NCBI GenBank assembly: GCA_019321725.1
Contig: CM033121.1
Span: 4,836,001 to 4,900,000, forward strand
From: Paulownia fortunei
Lineage: Eukaryota; Streptophyta; Magnoliopsida; Lamiales; Paulowniaceae
Reading direction: 5' to 3'
Length of the DNA stretch: 64,000 nt
Of the stretch, positions 38,301 to 50,767 are shown piece after piece (position 1 is the first letter of the stretch; every line of letters begins with the position of its first letter). Below the pieces are notes generated by a model. It did not search any database. It had not been told where the DNA came from and saw only the letters and a list, made by a program, of their open reading frames with translations. A program made the translations under genes and the position numbers.

Positions 38301-38376
38301 GATGTGCTAACTTAAATAGGCAACAAAGAATTGCCACACAGCTTTACCTTGTTGTTTCTCACTCTAACAGAAACTT
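35318..38376. other. Interval between AMSH and PANK genes
   Basis: The stretch just above 35317 is probably 5' leader and perhaps a leader intron of the AMSH gene, whose promoter may lie near 37.0-37.2 kb where the sequence is pyrimidine-rich on the minus strand. The rest is AT-rich with no supported gene. A 78-bp tandem duplication is at 37777-37932. The last 100-400 bases are likely 3' untranslated sequence of the kinase gene. Confidence 0.4.
37777..37932. repeat. 78-bp tandem duplication
   Basis: Two direct copies, 37777-37854 and 37855-37932, sharing TATAATTTTCAATAA, AAGCTAATATTTTG and CCCGTTAACAACCCT with scattered mismatches. There is no open frame; it may be an old replication-slippage product. 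Confidence 0.75.
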
Positions 38377-41300
38377 TCAATTTCTAACTTGCACTCTACA
38401 TTCTATACATTCATTATCTTTCACATCAGCATGAGATGAGTTTTCAAACCCGTCTCCTGAGCAGAACGAACTCTTTGCTGTTGAAGAGTGTTGTTCTGTG
38501 AATTGACGATTAACATCTGTAAATCCGTTCTTTTCGTAGCTCATGAATGCTCCTAAAGCCCCAAGAAACCCTTCATGACGCAAAAATAAAGCTTTGGCTT
38601 CACCTTTTGACCTGAAAATTACACAAAATGATTATTTTTTAGTCCATGTGAGACTATGAATACAGTAAAAAGGGAGGGCATAATTTTATAGACTGCTAAA
38701 AATATGACTGGCCGAAGATGGAAAGGTCTCTGCATTCATGAGCATGAGAATCATTAGGGCCATCTCTCACGAACAAATTATTCATGCTCCAGGGAAACTT
38801 TAACTCTTACATTTTCAAAACTTTCTATTTAACACCCTGATCATACCAAAGGCCTAAGCACACAAAATGGACATTTCGGAAGACCAAAGTCCACTGCTGA
38901 TCCTTTACAACAATCTAGAAGACATATTAGCAAGTAATCCACAGAACCACGGCACTGGTGCATGATCCAAGTAATCATTAGGTTCACAAGGCAATCTAGT
39001 CTCATTTCAAAAGACAAAATTGATTCTCGGGAATAAATAAGAATATGTAAGTCTAGAGCAAAAGATCATAGCATATGCTTCATTAGATTGCTGAAGCATC
39101 ATAGATGCCCCTTGACCAAATTTTAAATAAGGACAAAAAGCAGGTCACTACCAGAAATGAACTGCAACAGAAATTGTGTCCATTGTATATGCATGACCCC
39201 GAATGAAAAATCCTCCAAAAAATATCCGCTTCAGTCCAAAGCGTAACGCATTCAAGTAAGCAATCTGAAAGAAGCAGAATAGAGGCAACAATAAAAAAAC
39301 TATAAACAGAACTAAAATTAAATATCAACATGACGTGTTTTCAACTGATAATTTTTCCATAAATGTTTAAAAAATCATCTTCTGAGATTTCAAGTTCAAA
39401 GGTTTTGCAAATAGCGACATATGCAATCACAAATGGCATGTATACTTTTTATACAGACATTAAAAAGCAGTTTCCGCAGAGTCATCTCCACAATGCCAGG
39501 AACTATTTAAAGAGAACTGTACTGTATACACATCAAAGTAGTTTCTGCAGAAATCATCTAGATAGTTGTCGTTATACAGCCATTTTCAGGAATAGAAGAC
39601 CCAGAACAGTGTAGTAGTAAATTACGTTATCTACTATGTAATCTCATGCATAAAATAGACATACATGAATGAAGATGAATATAAAAGAAATTGTTAAGAC
39701 GTTCACTACTATGCTATGGCTTACATGCAACCACAAAATTGCGTTCAGGCACATATACCTGAACATTCATCTAAAGACTAAAAAACTGAAGACAATGTCC
39801 CATTTAAACCTGGAAAATGATGCTTCCTTACATCCCAGGAATGCCATGATTTAAGCATGATGTTGAAAACGAACCTTTTAGGTATAGTGTATGACATGGA
39901 GATTTGGATAAAACTTACCTTTTGCCTTTTTTGCATTTTAAATCATTTCTTTTGGTGGGTAAAGTAAATTATGATTTCTGATTTCAAACATTCAAATGAT
40001 TAGTTTAACTATTTGTCTTTCCCAATGGATATAGTGGAAATATGATGAAAAAAGTATTAGTTCTTGGAATCTAGCATTGCTATTTAAATATTCAAAAAAG
40101 GTCAAAATGCTGCATCAACAATTGGATGGGTCAAGTATCAAATCTTTGCCAAAGATTATTGTTTCTTTTGGCTTGCTTGGATAGAAAGAAGGCAGACTAT
40201 CTCTCTTCTTCGCTCATTAAAAAGCTTGTCAATGTTGCTTATAGCATATTGAAAGTGAGTCCTGCAACATTTAAATTTACAGAACAATAAAACTGGAACC
40301 AAACAGCAACACTGGCTATTTTATTTTCATTTTTCTATTCCATGTAATTGCTTATAGCATACAATTTAAAGAATGTAAGACTATCATTTTCTTTTAACTG
40401 ACCTGTCCAATATTATTCGAGATCATTCTTAACAGGGACCTGGCTACATCCTCAGGTCTGTAATCTTCAAGTTCTTTGTTTTCAGATATTGCCTTGCCAA
40501 AGCTGGAAGCAATGGTTGTTGATGTAAGACCAATCTGAAATAATTACCAGAAAAATTTAGTAATTTAATCAGACGTAAACATTTTCATAATACCCTAGAA
40601 GTTAGTGCCAAGGTTACCATTGCCTCTTGTGAAAGTTAATGGAATCTCACATGAGATGATGCAATATCTATGATGGGTTTAAACCTGTTAAGCATTTAGA
40701 ATATGCAAAATCCTTCTTTTTAAGATAAAACCTCATTGCAGTGAAACCTCACTCTAGTGGTTCCTATTGCAACTTACCGGACAGTTAAAAGAAAAGTCCA
40801 TTTATCAAGTTATTGCAAAACAAAAGAATCCAAGGCCCTAGGCACATATTTTAGCAGCCAACAGAACTTCAGCCACTGTCTTCTCCATCAGCATATCAGA
40901 GGTATAACCTTATAAACATTTAAATGTTCTCAAAGCTTGTACAAGTCTATTTCAAATAATACCATGAGTTCAGTGACTCAAGTACTTGAATCCTGGATAG
41001 TCTTTGCACATTGAAAATATGGATTAGAAGAAACACTCATGGACATATACCTTTGAGTAATCCATTCCACCATATATGTCTCCAACAAGCATGTCTATCA
41101 CTCTGTTGTTTCCCTGGTGACTCAATTCTAACAACTCGTCGAAACTGAAACAAGAAAGCAAATGGAAAAAGGAATTTTGGGGATCTTTATTCATGGCAGT
41201 CATTGACAAAATAAAAATCATAGGGCAAATTATGGGAAAAAGGATAAATTACAATGATAGGTCTAAGAGAATAACCTTTTGCACTTGGTCAAAAGTTTCC

Positions 41301-44300
41301 CCAAGCCCCAGAATGTACCACCACCAACACTTGTTCCACTGACTCGCTCAAACTCATTGTCACCATCTACCTAACCAACCAAAAGGGAAAAGAAAATCAT
41401 AAGAAAATGCACCAAGGAACTTGGACAAACTGTAAACTCTCATACACATAGAAAGGACAGAACGAGATAATTTTATATAATTTTCTGTAGAAACATAAGA
41501 TAACCTTAACAAGGAGAGTACATCAAAAGACCCCAACTAATCCTTCAAATTTGAAAAAAAATACAGTTGAAGGAAAGGGCCCACAAATTTCAATCTACAT
41601 TAGTTAAATCATGCCCATGCAATGTGGGACCAGAGTAAAGTATGACTACTTACGAACATCAATCATCAAAACATTTAAGCAATTTACTTAGCCTACTTTC
41701 ATGGTATTGGTGCAAGTCTTGAGGCACATGTCATCTTGTGAGCTCGTAGTCTCATGTGACATGGTGTCAGAGCCACTTTAAGGGACTGTCCTGAGGCAGG
41801 ACACATAGCAAGGAAGAGTGTGATTGAATGGAAAGTGAGATTTCATTGTGGAGTGATTCGTGTTACGTGTGTGAGAAACCAGATCTTTGCCATGTCACGA
41901 TGACAATTCATGTAAGGGTGATTCTAGACCATAAATTATTTTTTTCCAGTAATGGCCTAACAAGGTAACATGATCAGCTTATGAGTGTGGGCTCAAGAGC
42001 TCAAGTATATCAATTTGATTCATTTTTGAGCAATTGTTCTCTACCTCAATTCTAGGTTCACTTCTGTCTGCTCTGTCGCCAGCATCTCATCAATGCGTGA
42101 AAAATGGCATGAAAAAACTAACAGTCAAATCAATGGGAATTTATGGGATGCCAGACAAAAGGTGGACCACGTGTGCATAGTGGAAACCACCTCATGAACT
42201 TGTAGATGTAATAGAACTCCTCGTGCCTAGTGCCATCCTATATTTTTCCTTAAGTTTTTTTAAAACAATATTTTTTTGTTTCAATCAAATCAATATTTAA
42301 TTAGTTAATAGATAAAAGGAAAGGTTACCTTGATCATGCTGACTCCAGACCCCACATTAACTAGGAGATAAGGATACAAATCTTTGTGGTCAATCTGGAC
42401 ATAGTCCTTCTGGCCATCCATATAGGTAAAGGCTTCATGGTGCACTGCCTAACCAACAAACAGTGAAAATACAAACTTTGCATGTCAGCTAAATCAACAT
42501 ATAAGCATGCTTGAGGAGCACCTTAGACAGCTAAACAGAAAAGGACAAAAAACAAAAGCGAAGAAAAAAAATGATGGGAACAAAGATGCGGGAGAAAATG
42601 AACAAAAACTTTATTTTAAACAAATTACATGTCAGTCTCATGCTGGAAACAAGAGTGGAATGAAATTGGGAAAAAGTAACTCATAAATGGCAATTATCCT
42701 ATTCAAAGGACCCATGGAATTCTCTTATTTCTCTATGAGTATTCTCCAGAACTATTTTCTATTAATAAGGTTCAAATTCAAGTGAACATTAAAAGTTTGT
42801 TAAATCATAAAGTTGGCTAAAGAAAAATACAAAAAGTTCATAAAGAGTTCTTTACAATGAGTTAGTACTACACATTTGCGATATCAGCAGTGAAAGGTTC
42901 TCAAAGCAAGCATAGAAAATTATATTCAAAATTGAAGTGATTATGCAAAAGGGAATGTTTTACAATTAATTGACTCATCCAAAAGATTGTTAGATATTTT
43001 CATGAATCCAGTGAAGCCAGAAGGAAGGAGATATTAAGAAATGACAATGTCAAACAGATACTACTAATTCATAATTCAGTTCCATCCTATATTTTTGAAG
43101 CACTAGAATGAGACAATGAACCTAAACACATATACTGTAAGTCAACCAGACTAAGGACCTCAAAGAGGACAGACTCATTCAAATGGAGAGTCGATTATAT
43201 CAACTGAACTCGCTTATAGGAGATGATAAAGTTAACTTTGTTAGGGTTCTTATGCTCCATGCATAGGACTCTGAGAACACTTCTATGAGAAATATTTGGA
43301 GGATATAAATGAATTAGCATGAAATAAACCTATGCGGAGAAAAATTTCTGCTTTATTGGAAATGCAGGCTGTGCGACATTGAAAATTCATGAAATACCTG
43401 TTCCCAAGGAGGATGAACACTTGATCACTTTCAAGAGAGGATGGAGTCAAAGGGATTTCCTACTAACTAGGAGCATAGATAGAAATAAGCAAGATCAACC
43501 TATCACAGAGTATCGTGATTATTTCCCAAAAGGTCATTATAGGATAGAGCTTGATCCTAGCAACAGAGAATTGTGGTCCTCCACTTTAGTTTAAGCAACA
43601 AACAAGAATACTTGGTTCTTCCCCCTATTACTCCTTTCTATATTCAACGAATCCTTTATTTTTCTCCAATCTACTTACTAAAAGAATACCAACAAGAAAA
43701 ATATTACATTGATAACTATACCCAAATAAAGATTGGATAGAGCATTACTTAAAGGAAAATATCAAAGTAGAAAGCAAAACAAGATACATTGTAAAGTGCA
43801 ATACACACTCATCCAGAACTGATGAATACCAACAGAGAAAACACATATGCTGAAGCATGGAATACCATTAGACTTCAGTCATAAAATTCAAAAAAGAGAC
43901 TATTTATTACAAAGTGCTTCTTCATGCAATAAATGACCTACCTTAAGTAGAAAATTAGCTCCAGCAACAAGGCAACTCATTTCATCTACCTTGTCCAGAA
44001 TAATATCAAGCTTTTCTTTGAATAGATCAGCAAATTTAAATGCCCCCCCACCTGTGGCCTTCAAAAACATACTGAGTTAGATGGTTAGTTAATATTTCAT
44101 ATATTCTTAAATCCCAAGACAAAAAATTTATTTTATGATTGACTAGAAAATCGTAGTTGTGTCCTAGTATAGACTCTCCATCACATAATCTAAGGAATCA
44201 GAAGGAAAAAAAAATTCCTCCAGGTTCTGTCAATGACGATTAAAATTTCTGTTCTCTTTCCAAATATCATTCTAGGTCAACCAAAAATTTGATTTTTATT

Positions 44301-47300
44301 TTTAAATAGTGATTGATAGATATTGTGGTTTATGGAAGTATGGAGAAACCATCCCACATTGATCAGTTGATGTTCAATTTGGTTTCCAATTCACAACCAT
44401 GTTTCTCATTATAATTTGGGATTTACATATGATGAAACCAACAACTTCAGAAACCATTAATTCATCAAACATCTGAACAAGGACCTGAGAGTTATAATGA
44501 AAAATCACTTATTAAGTTCAACGACAAGGCATCAAGAAAGGACTAAGATTTTCACAATCACCTAATCTGGCATTATTCAAGAAAAAATTACCTTAATAAT
44601 ATTTTTGTCACTGGCAGGGGCCTCATCATCCTGATCACCTGGATTCACAGAGCCTCTAAGAAGGCAAAAATATGCAATACTACCATACACAGAATATATA
44701 GAGAATAGAGAACAAGTTTTCTCAGCTAAGCATGTGTTTGCAAGGGTAATAGCACCAATGTTTACAAGGGCAATAGCACAACATACTCATCTAATGCCTC
44801 AATAACTTCACATAATGGTATGTACTTTGTAATATTGATGTTACGTCTGGCATCTCATATAGCTCTTCCATATCTGTATACAAGTGTGATGCGAACATTG
44901 CTTAACCATGTAATATGACCCCATCTGACTGGAAATCATGGCTAATAATGATTTTCCATCTCATGCTCATTGGAATAAAATGATTGGCATTCAAGGTAAC
45001 CTTATTCCTTAAGAAGTTAGCAGTTACAAATTTTTACCCTAACATTTCAAATTAAGCATCAACATCTGTACATTAGCATCTAAACTTTTCAAGATCATTT
45101 TACTTCCAATGCTCGTAACTTGTGTCATAGTGTAGCAGTGGTTTCCACAACAAAGTATTGTCAGACAACCATTGTCGAAAATAGGCAGACCCACACAAGT
45201 CACAAGGAGACCAAAGTCTCCAACCTAACCACACATGCAATTGCTGGAAGTTCTTCAGGTGATAATAGTAGCGCAACCACCACCACCCCACCCCGCCCCA
45301 ACCCCCCAACAAAGGCACACCCATAAGTGAAAATAAAAGACAAAAAGTGAAGATCCCCAACCCAGATTGTCAGTTGAACTATATGTGCCTATGTGGTAGA
45401 AGAGATTAGTCAAAAACATTCAAGTGGACAGAGCATGACGTATCTATTTAGCTCAAGAAGTGCTCAATCTTTATCAAACATATCTAAGTTTCAGTAAACA
45501 TTTGGCACAGATAGAATACTGCACTGAAGAAGTGGGCAGAAAGGCCCTTTGTAGATATGACTATAATGGTTTTCAGATATAATACATCTTAATGTGTTGA
45601 TCATAACAGAAACACATACCATAGTGTTGAAGGCGCTTTGAAGATATACACTTTATGCATTCACTGATCTTGCTTGTTTCAAACTTCAGAAAGTGAAGCC
45701 TCCCACTCAGGACCCTATAATTTAGGTTGCCACTGGATGAATCAATTCCGTCCATTAAAAAGCCATTTTTCTGATCATCACTGGAGCAACTGCTGCTACT
45801 TGAGAAGTACACCATCTTTATTAGAGAACCTACAGATAAGAAATGGAGAAGATTAATGCAAATCTTGATTGGTTAATTCACATACTATTTCCAAAAATTA
45901 AGCATTTTATTTGACATGTTGCTTTTGAAGTATATCTAACTCCCAGTTATGCCTTTGACCATTCCTCTTTCCATCCACAAGTTTCTTTTGGATTGTCTCT
46001 TGCTAATATATCTGTGTTTATACTTTATTATCAAATTTTCTGTCGGATGTATCAGGTTCACTTTACATCCACAACACAAATATACTTGATGGTCTCTTTT
46101 TAAGTCCAGCATGAAAAATAGCTCTAACAGCACTTTTACAGTTCTTCCCAGATGACGGTATCTTACTTCTAGGTTGCCAGTCTCAAATATGACTTCCACT
46201 TACAGAGCACCCACTGCATTGACCAGGTAGTTTTGCCACCCAAAGATATCTTAAAAGAAAGGTCCACATGTTGTTAGAGTTGAACTTGACCAATTCTGGG
46301 TGCAAGGAACAAAATGTTGATTTAAGCAATCATGGGAACTTAGAGAACTGCCTTTTCACCTGTTGGCTTGGATTTGCCAGAAGGCATTATCTCTAAAAGC
46401 CCAGATCATGAACTCTTGACAATGATGCGACAAGTTCTCCTTGCAAACACTTTTGTGCCCTGAGCAGACGTTCTGGAATCCTTGATATTAAAACAGGTCA
46501 AAAGCGACACACATGATTTAATCCAATAGACAAAGTATTTTGTCTCTAAAAGTGGAATAAGAAGGACACCCATTCTGTTCTATAAGCCAAATTTACTCCT
46601 TGTCTACTCCTCAAGTACGATCCTGATCTTTCAATAAAGCAATGAAGGACAACAAGTTAGTGCTTCAGAATGACAATAGTAATAGAGATTTAATATCCTA
46701 GACTAATCAGTTACAAAAATCTTGGAATAAAGTATTCTTTTACTCTCTTATGGCATATCAATCTTCATTTCTAGAAGGGCAGTTTAAAGATATCTCCATA
46801 CAAGACTCTTATCATTACCCAGCATTCACTCCTCAAATCCTACTTCTGATGACTTGATTGCTGTAGGGTTTCAGCTGGGACAATTGAATTTAGCAAACTC
46901 TTCTAAATTCAGCCAAGCCACCATAACCCAATTTAAAATTTTCCAATTCTAGCAAATTTAACGATGTATAGCTTTCACTCTGCAGAGGGGTAAATGATTC
47001 TTAAACTAAGTTCTAAAATTTCGAACTAGCTTACATCTTGCACTTGATCATTTAAACTGAACTGCATGCAAAGCACAACAAGAAAAGGAAGTACAACTTC
47101 TCCCCACTTCATAAACCCAAAAGAAAAAAAAAAACAAAAAGTTTAATTCAATTTTCTATCAAGTTAAAAACATGAGCATAGTTTAAATCTTTAATTGTTA
47201 CAGCACCACATAGTTAAAATGGTGAGCGACCCAGAAAACCTACAACTCACTGAATTCCTACGGAAAATAGAAAAGCAGAAACGAGAAACGGCAATCACAA

Positions 47301-47564
47301 TTTCTGCATCCCATAATAGGAGTAGATGATGATTGTAAAGTCAAACTTCATTAATTCAAAAATCGTAATTGAATTCAAAAAATAAAAAAAAGAAAAACAA
47401 TTATACAGAAATAATACATCAATTAACAAGCAATTACCTCCGATATCGAGAGCAAGATGTGAAACTTCATCTTCACTCTGCTTCAATTCTTTCTCCTCCG
47501 ATTTTGCCACTTCAATTCCGCCCCCTCCATCTTTCCACTCCTCAATCTTAACCCTTTCGTTCAA
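38377..47564 (-). CDS. PANK1: Pantothenate kinase (eukaryotic type II)
   Basis: This enzyme phosphorylates pantothenate with ATP, the first step of coenzyme A synthesis, in the cytosol. Ten minus-strand exons: 47564-47438, 45829-45620, 44653-44592, 44058-43942, 42448-42329, 41370-41276, 41144-41051, 40534-40403, 39264-39152 and 38611-38377; all GT-AG and frame-consistent, about 434 codons. Family blocks in order: [12 protein letters not shown] (ATP phosphate loop), [45 protein letters not shown] (with the presumed catalytic acid), [69 protein letters not shown] and [19 protein letters not shown]. It is a stand-alone kinase without the DUF89 domain of PANK2. Oddities: exon 1 has no in-frame ATG (the frame opens after a TAA; 47564 is a TTG), and the last 45 or so residues differ from the Arabidopsis PANK1 tail. 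Introns are long and hold repeats. Confidence 0.92.
41700..41900 (+). mobile_element. LTR/TRIM remnant in PANK intron 5
   Basis: TGGTGTCAGAGCC (41761-41773) matches the initiator-Met-tRNA primer-binding site used by many plant LTR and TRIM elements, and it directly follows ...GTGACA, a plausible LTR end (CA). The following sequence is moderately GC-rich and non-coding. No second LTR was identified. Confidence 0.42.
45277..45309. repeat. C-rich tract in PANK intron 2
   Basis: CCACCACCACCCCACC followed by CCGCCCCAACCCCCC: nearly only C and A on the plus strand. As G-rich sequence on the transcribed RNA sense (minus strand) it has four or more G runs and could form a G-quadruplex in the pre-mRNA. 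Confidence 0.6.
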
Positions 47565-47590
47565 TTGAATTTATACATACAAACACTACA

Positions 47591-47598
47591 TATTTATA
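47591..47598 (-). promoter_or_regulatory. Possible TATA box of the PANK gene
   Basis: TATAAATA on the minus strand, about 27-34 bases upstream of the first possible coding position (47564). If used, transcription would begin roughly at the start of the open frame, leaving no room for an upstream ATG exon on the same promoter. Confidence 0.4.
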
Positions 47599-50500
47599 CA
47601 CATGATCGATTGTCAACAATGGCTGCTGACTCAAATCCACCTAACTGCAGCAGACAAAGATAGTGGCGAAAGCCATCGTATTTGTATATCTTTTTCGCAA
47701 ATATTTGATTATTTTGTCAATATTTTAATTAATGGGATTGGGTGTAAGGTGGCAGCGGAGTGCCAGTGCGGATCGCTCAACGGTCAGATAATGTAGACGG
47801 AGGAATTTAATAACTGCCCTTTCACGCTTTTAGAATTTTAGGCATGTCTAAATCGTGGGAAATTTTAGCTGGATTTAGCTGAACTTAAATGACTAATGAT
47901 TTTAGCACACACTTGAATGAGAGAAAATATAAGAGAAATACAATTATATTTACTATAATACTAATTGAGTTTGAACAAAAAAAAAAAAAACTGTAATCAA
48001 AGAATAATTATAATTGAAGTGTTTATATGATTCGAGTTAATTTGCATCGATCAAGAATAATCAATTCAATTGTCAAAAAACTTGAATTCTTTCAAATTTC
48101 AATTCACCAGCATGCAAAACAAATTATTAGGGGTGCTGGAGGTTATCCAATAAAACTTGTCGTTACTTAAATCAGTACATGATCGACGAGAATAATTGAA
48201 AAATAATTTTTTATGTAAATAATGTATTTATATAACACAAATAAAAATATTTGGCCCAAACTAGATTAGTAAGATACCAGTGGGCATATGTCTAGCAAGA
48301 GCTCAAGCACACCATAACTAAGCTCAGGTCAGCTGAGCTAAGCACGGCAACAGAGACCATTATAATCATCTTACACGTCTAAGTCTAAAAAGAACATAAA
48401 ATTTTATTAACCATACAAAGAGTCAAAAAAGAACATAAAATCTCATTAATCTCGCAAAAGTCCAGGTCAGTTAAACTTAATATTAGTTAGGTTAAATTTA
48501 GCCTGCAATAAAATCTTTGTATTCGGCACAATCCGGTTATTGCGACTCTTTTGGCTTCAGGAATAGGCTTCATATTTCATTTTGAATTAATTGTTTTGAA
48601 AGTTATGGAGTAGGCTTTAGAAAATATGATAAAGACAAATATTATTTATTTTGAAAATATTTTAGAAAACAATTGCAAAAAATATGGGAAACAAACATAT
48701 AAAACATGTAGATTAAAAATATGGGAAAGAATTTTGACTCAAATCAAACCAAACACCCTGCACTCTTCTGACTTCTGATCTTTCAGACGGCAGATTAAAG
48801 TTTACAATGATTGGTTGAATGTGGCGGTTATGTGATACGATGTTTGAGATTTGTAACATGTAACCGATTACTGTACTTTTTATTTGTATTTGCAAGTTGG
48901 GTTGTCCAATTATGGAATTGCAAAAGGAGTGTGAAGCAAAACTAATAATAGTTTCATGTATTCTCCTTTGTTAGCCATTGCTCTGTTTCTTGAATTTGAT
49001 TGCACAGTTTTACTAATTTTTCCCTCCAGTTTTCCAAGTGGATGATTCATTTTTTTTTCCTTTTTATTTTTTTTGCATCTTTTCAAATTTATTCAAAGCA
49101 AACACTGGTTCAGAACTTCATCTAGGACAGGATAATTTCTGTCAAGGAAGGAAATGGATAGGAATCTTGGAGAACCAGAGAAAGCTGCACATATCTTTTG
49201 GAAGATGATGCTACCAAGGAACCATATGGCTGAGATGAAGAGCATAGACAGGGACGGATCCAAGGGGCTGAACTCGACAGCCTCTCCTCAAGTAGGTATA
49301 TTCTTAAATTCTATATATATTAAATAAAATTTAAAATTTTGCCTTGCATAGTCAAAATATCTATTTCGGCTCAAGCATAGGATTTGGCTCCCTCCATAGT
49401 GAGTAATAAAAAGGTGAGGAAGAAATTTGCTATTTGAACATTAAAGCATACCCCAAAAACTGTTGGTAATATATAAAATTTGAAATTCCCTTTATCTTTT
49501 GAGTGTTTTAAGAGTAAACATGGTAATTTTAGGCTGTTCAATTCTTGAGTGTGAGAATGTGAAAAATGAAGTTTTAGCCAGGTAGTGTATCATTCTCCTC
49601 TGATCATTCAAGATTGAACTTTTCGCCCTTCAGGGCTATCGACGATTTCCTAGATTCATGAATATAATTTATTGCAGTATTGTTGTATTGGTTGATCCTT
49701 TATCACAGTTTCAATTTAGGCCACTAGAAAGCACTGTTAGGATTTAATGATTTCTTGTCGGGGATAGAAATTTTCCATTGTTGTTTTTGAGTTTATGTTG
49801 CCAACATGAGTCTATTGGCTTTTAATGAGAACCTGAATTGTTCGAGAGATGCACCATGGGACCAGTCCTTGTAAGTTTGCTATCTATACAAGGGCTTGTC
49901 ACAGTTGAGTATTCACCTGGTAATATATAGGTCTGTAATGTTAACATTATCATAGATGTTGGATCTTATGAATTTACCTAGAGAAGTGGCAGTATCGAAA
50001 GTTGGGTTTAATGACAAATTCTCGACTTCTTCGACCATTATTATGTTCGTCATGGAAGTCCACCCAAGGGACTCTGTTGTCAACCGTCTCTGTACTTGCA
50101 AACGATAGATTTGGAGTCAGCTAAATTTAATTGTTGGATTTTAAATATCTTTTTGTGTTATATTGTCGTTACCTTTCATCTTTATCATGTAGCTAGAATT
50201 AATAAAGTGGCTTTTTTCTTTCTTTCTTTGGTTAACAATAAAGTGAATATGTATGGCAATCACTGGAAACTGGTCATGATCATGGTATGTGGTCCATGAA
50301 AGCCACTGTATTTGTCATTGTTACTCTTTGCTTCACATTTTATATGGGCTGAAATGTAAGATTAGGACAACACTGCTGAATTTATTTAAAGTTAACTTGA
50401 ACTAAGAGAGAGTTATCTAGTGAGGACCGAAGAGGGCGAGATGACAAGGGAACTGATACCATGAATGAAATTTGATAGCTGTATAGATCTGTTATAGCTA

Positions 50501-50767
50501 TAGGTTTTACGTTGCCTGCTATCAGCATATTTAGTGAATACTTTGTCAGTAGAAGAAGGACAAATATAAGAAGGACGTTATATTAATTGCAGTAGAACAA
50601 ATACAACTTACTTTACTGCATGGTATTTATGATGAAATTAAACAGAACCAAACTTATGGATATTGTTCAGTTACACACCAAAAAATAGGCCAAGTAGCCT
50701 ACAAAAAAGTAGTCAATAGGATAAGTCGGAGTTGCACCGAATTTGCAGATGAATTCCTTGCTTGTTT
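47599..50767. other. Interval between PANK and galactinol synthase genes
   Basis: No gene is supported. The stretch 47599-47800 should hold the kinase promoter. A short, non-family open frame starts at 49153 (MDRNLGEPEKAAHIF...) and runs into a dispersed repeat; I do not count it as a gene. The last few hundred bases are probably the 3' untranslated region of galactinol synthase. Confidence 0.4.
49250..49410. repeat. Dispersed repeat, GGCGAAGC-like copy 3
   Basis: GGGACGGATCCAAGGGGCTG head, AT-rich core (TTAAATTCTATATATATT) and a GGATTTGGCTCCCTCC tail. It has the same layout as the repeats at 25625 and 26005, but is shorter. Confidence 0.38.

Noticed and set aside
49153..49310. Short ATG-started frame upstream of the 49250 repeat
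   Set aside because: It runs into the repeat, is short, and shows no known motif or splice continuation.
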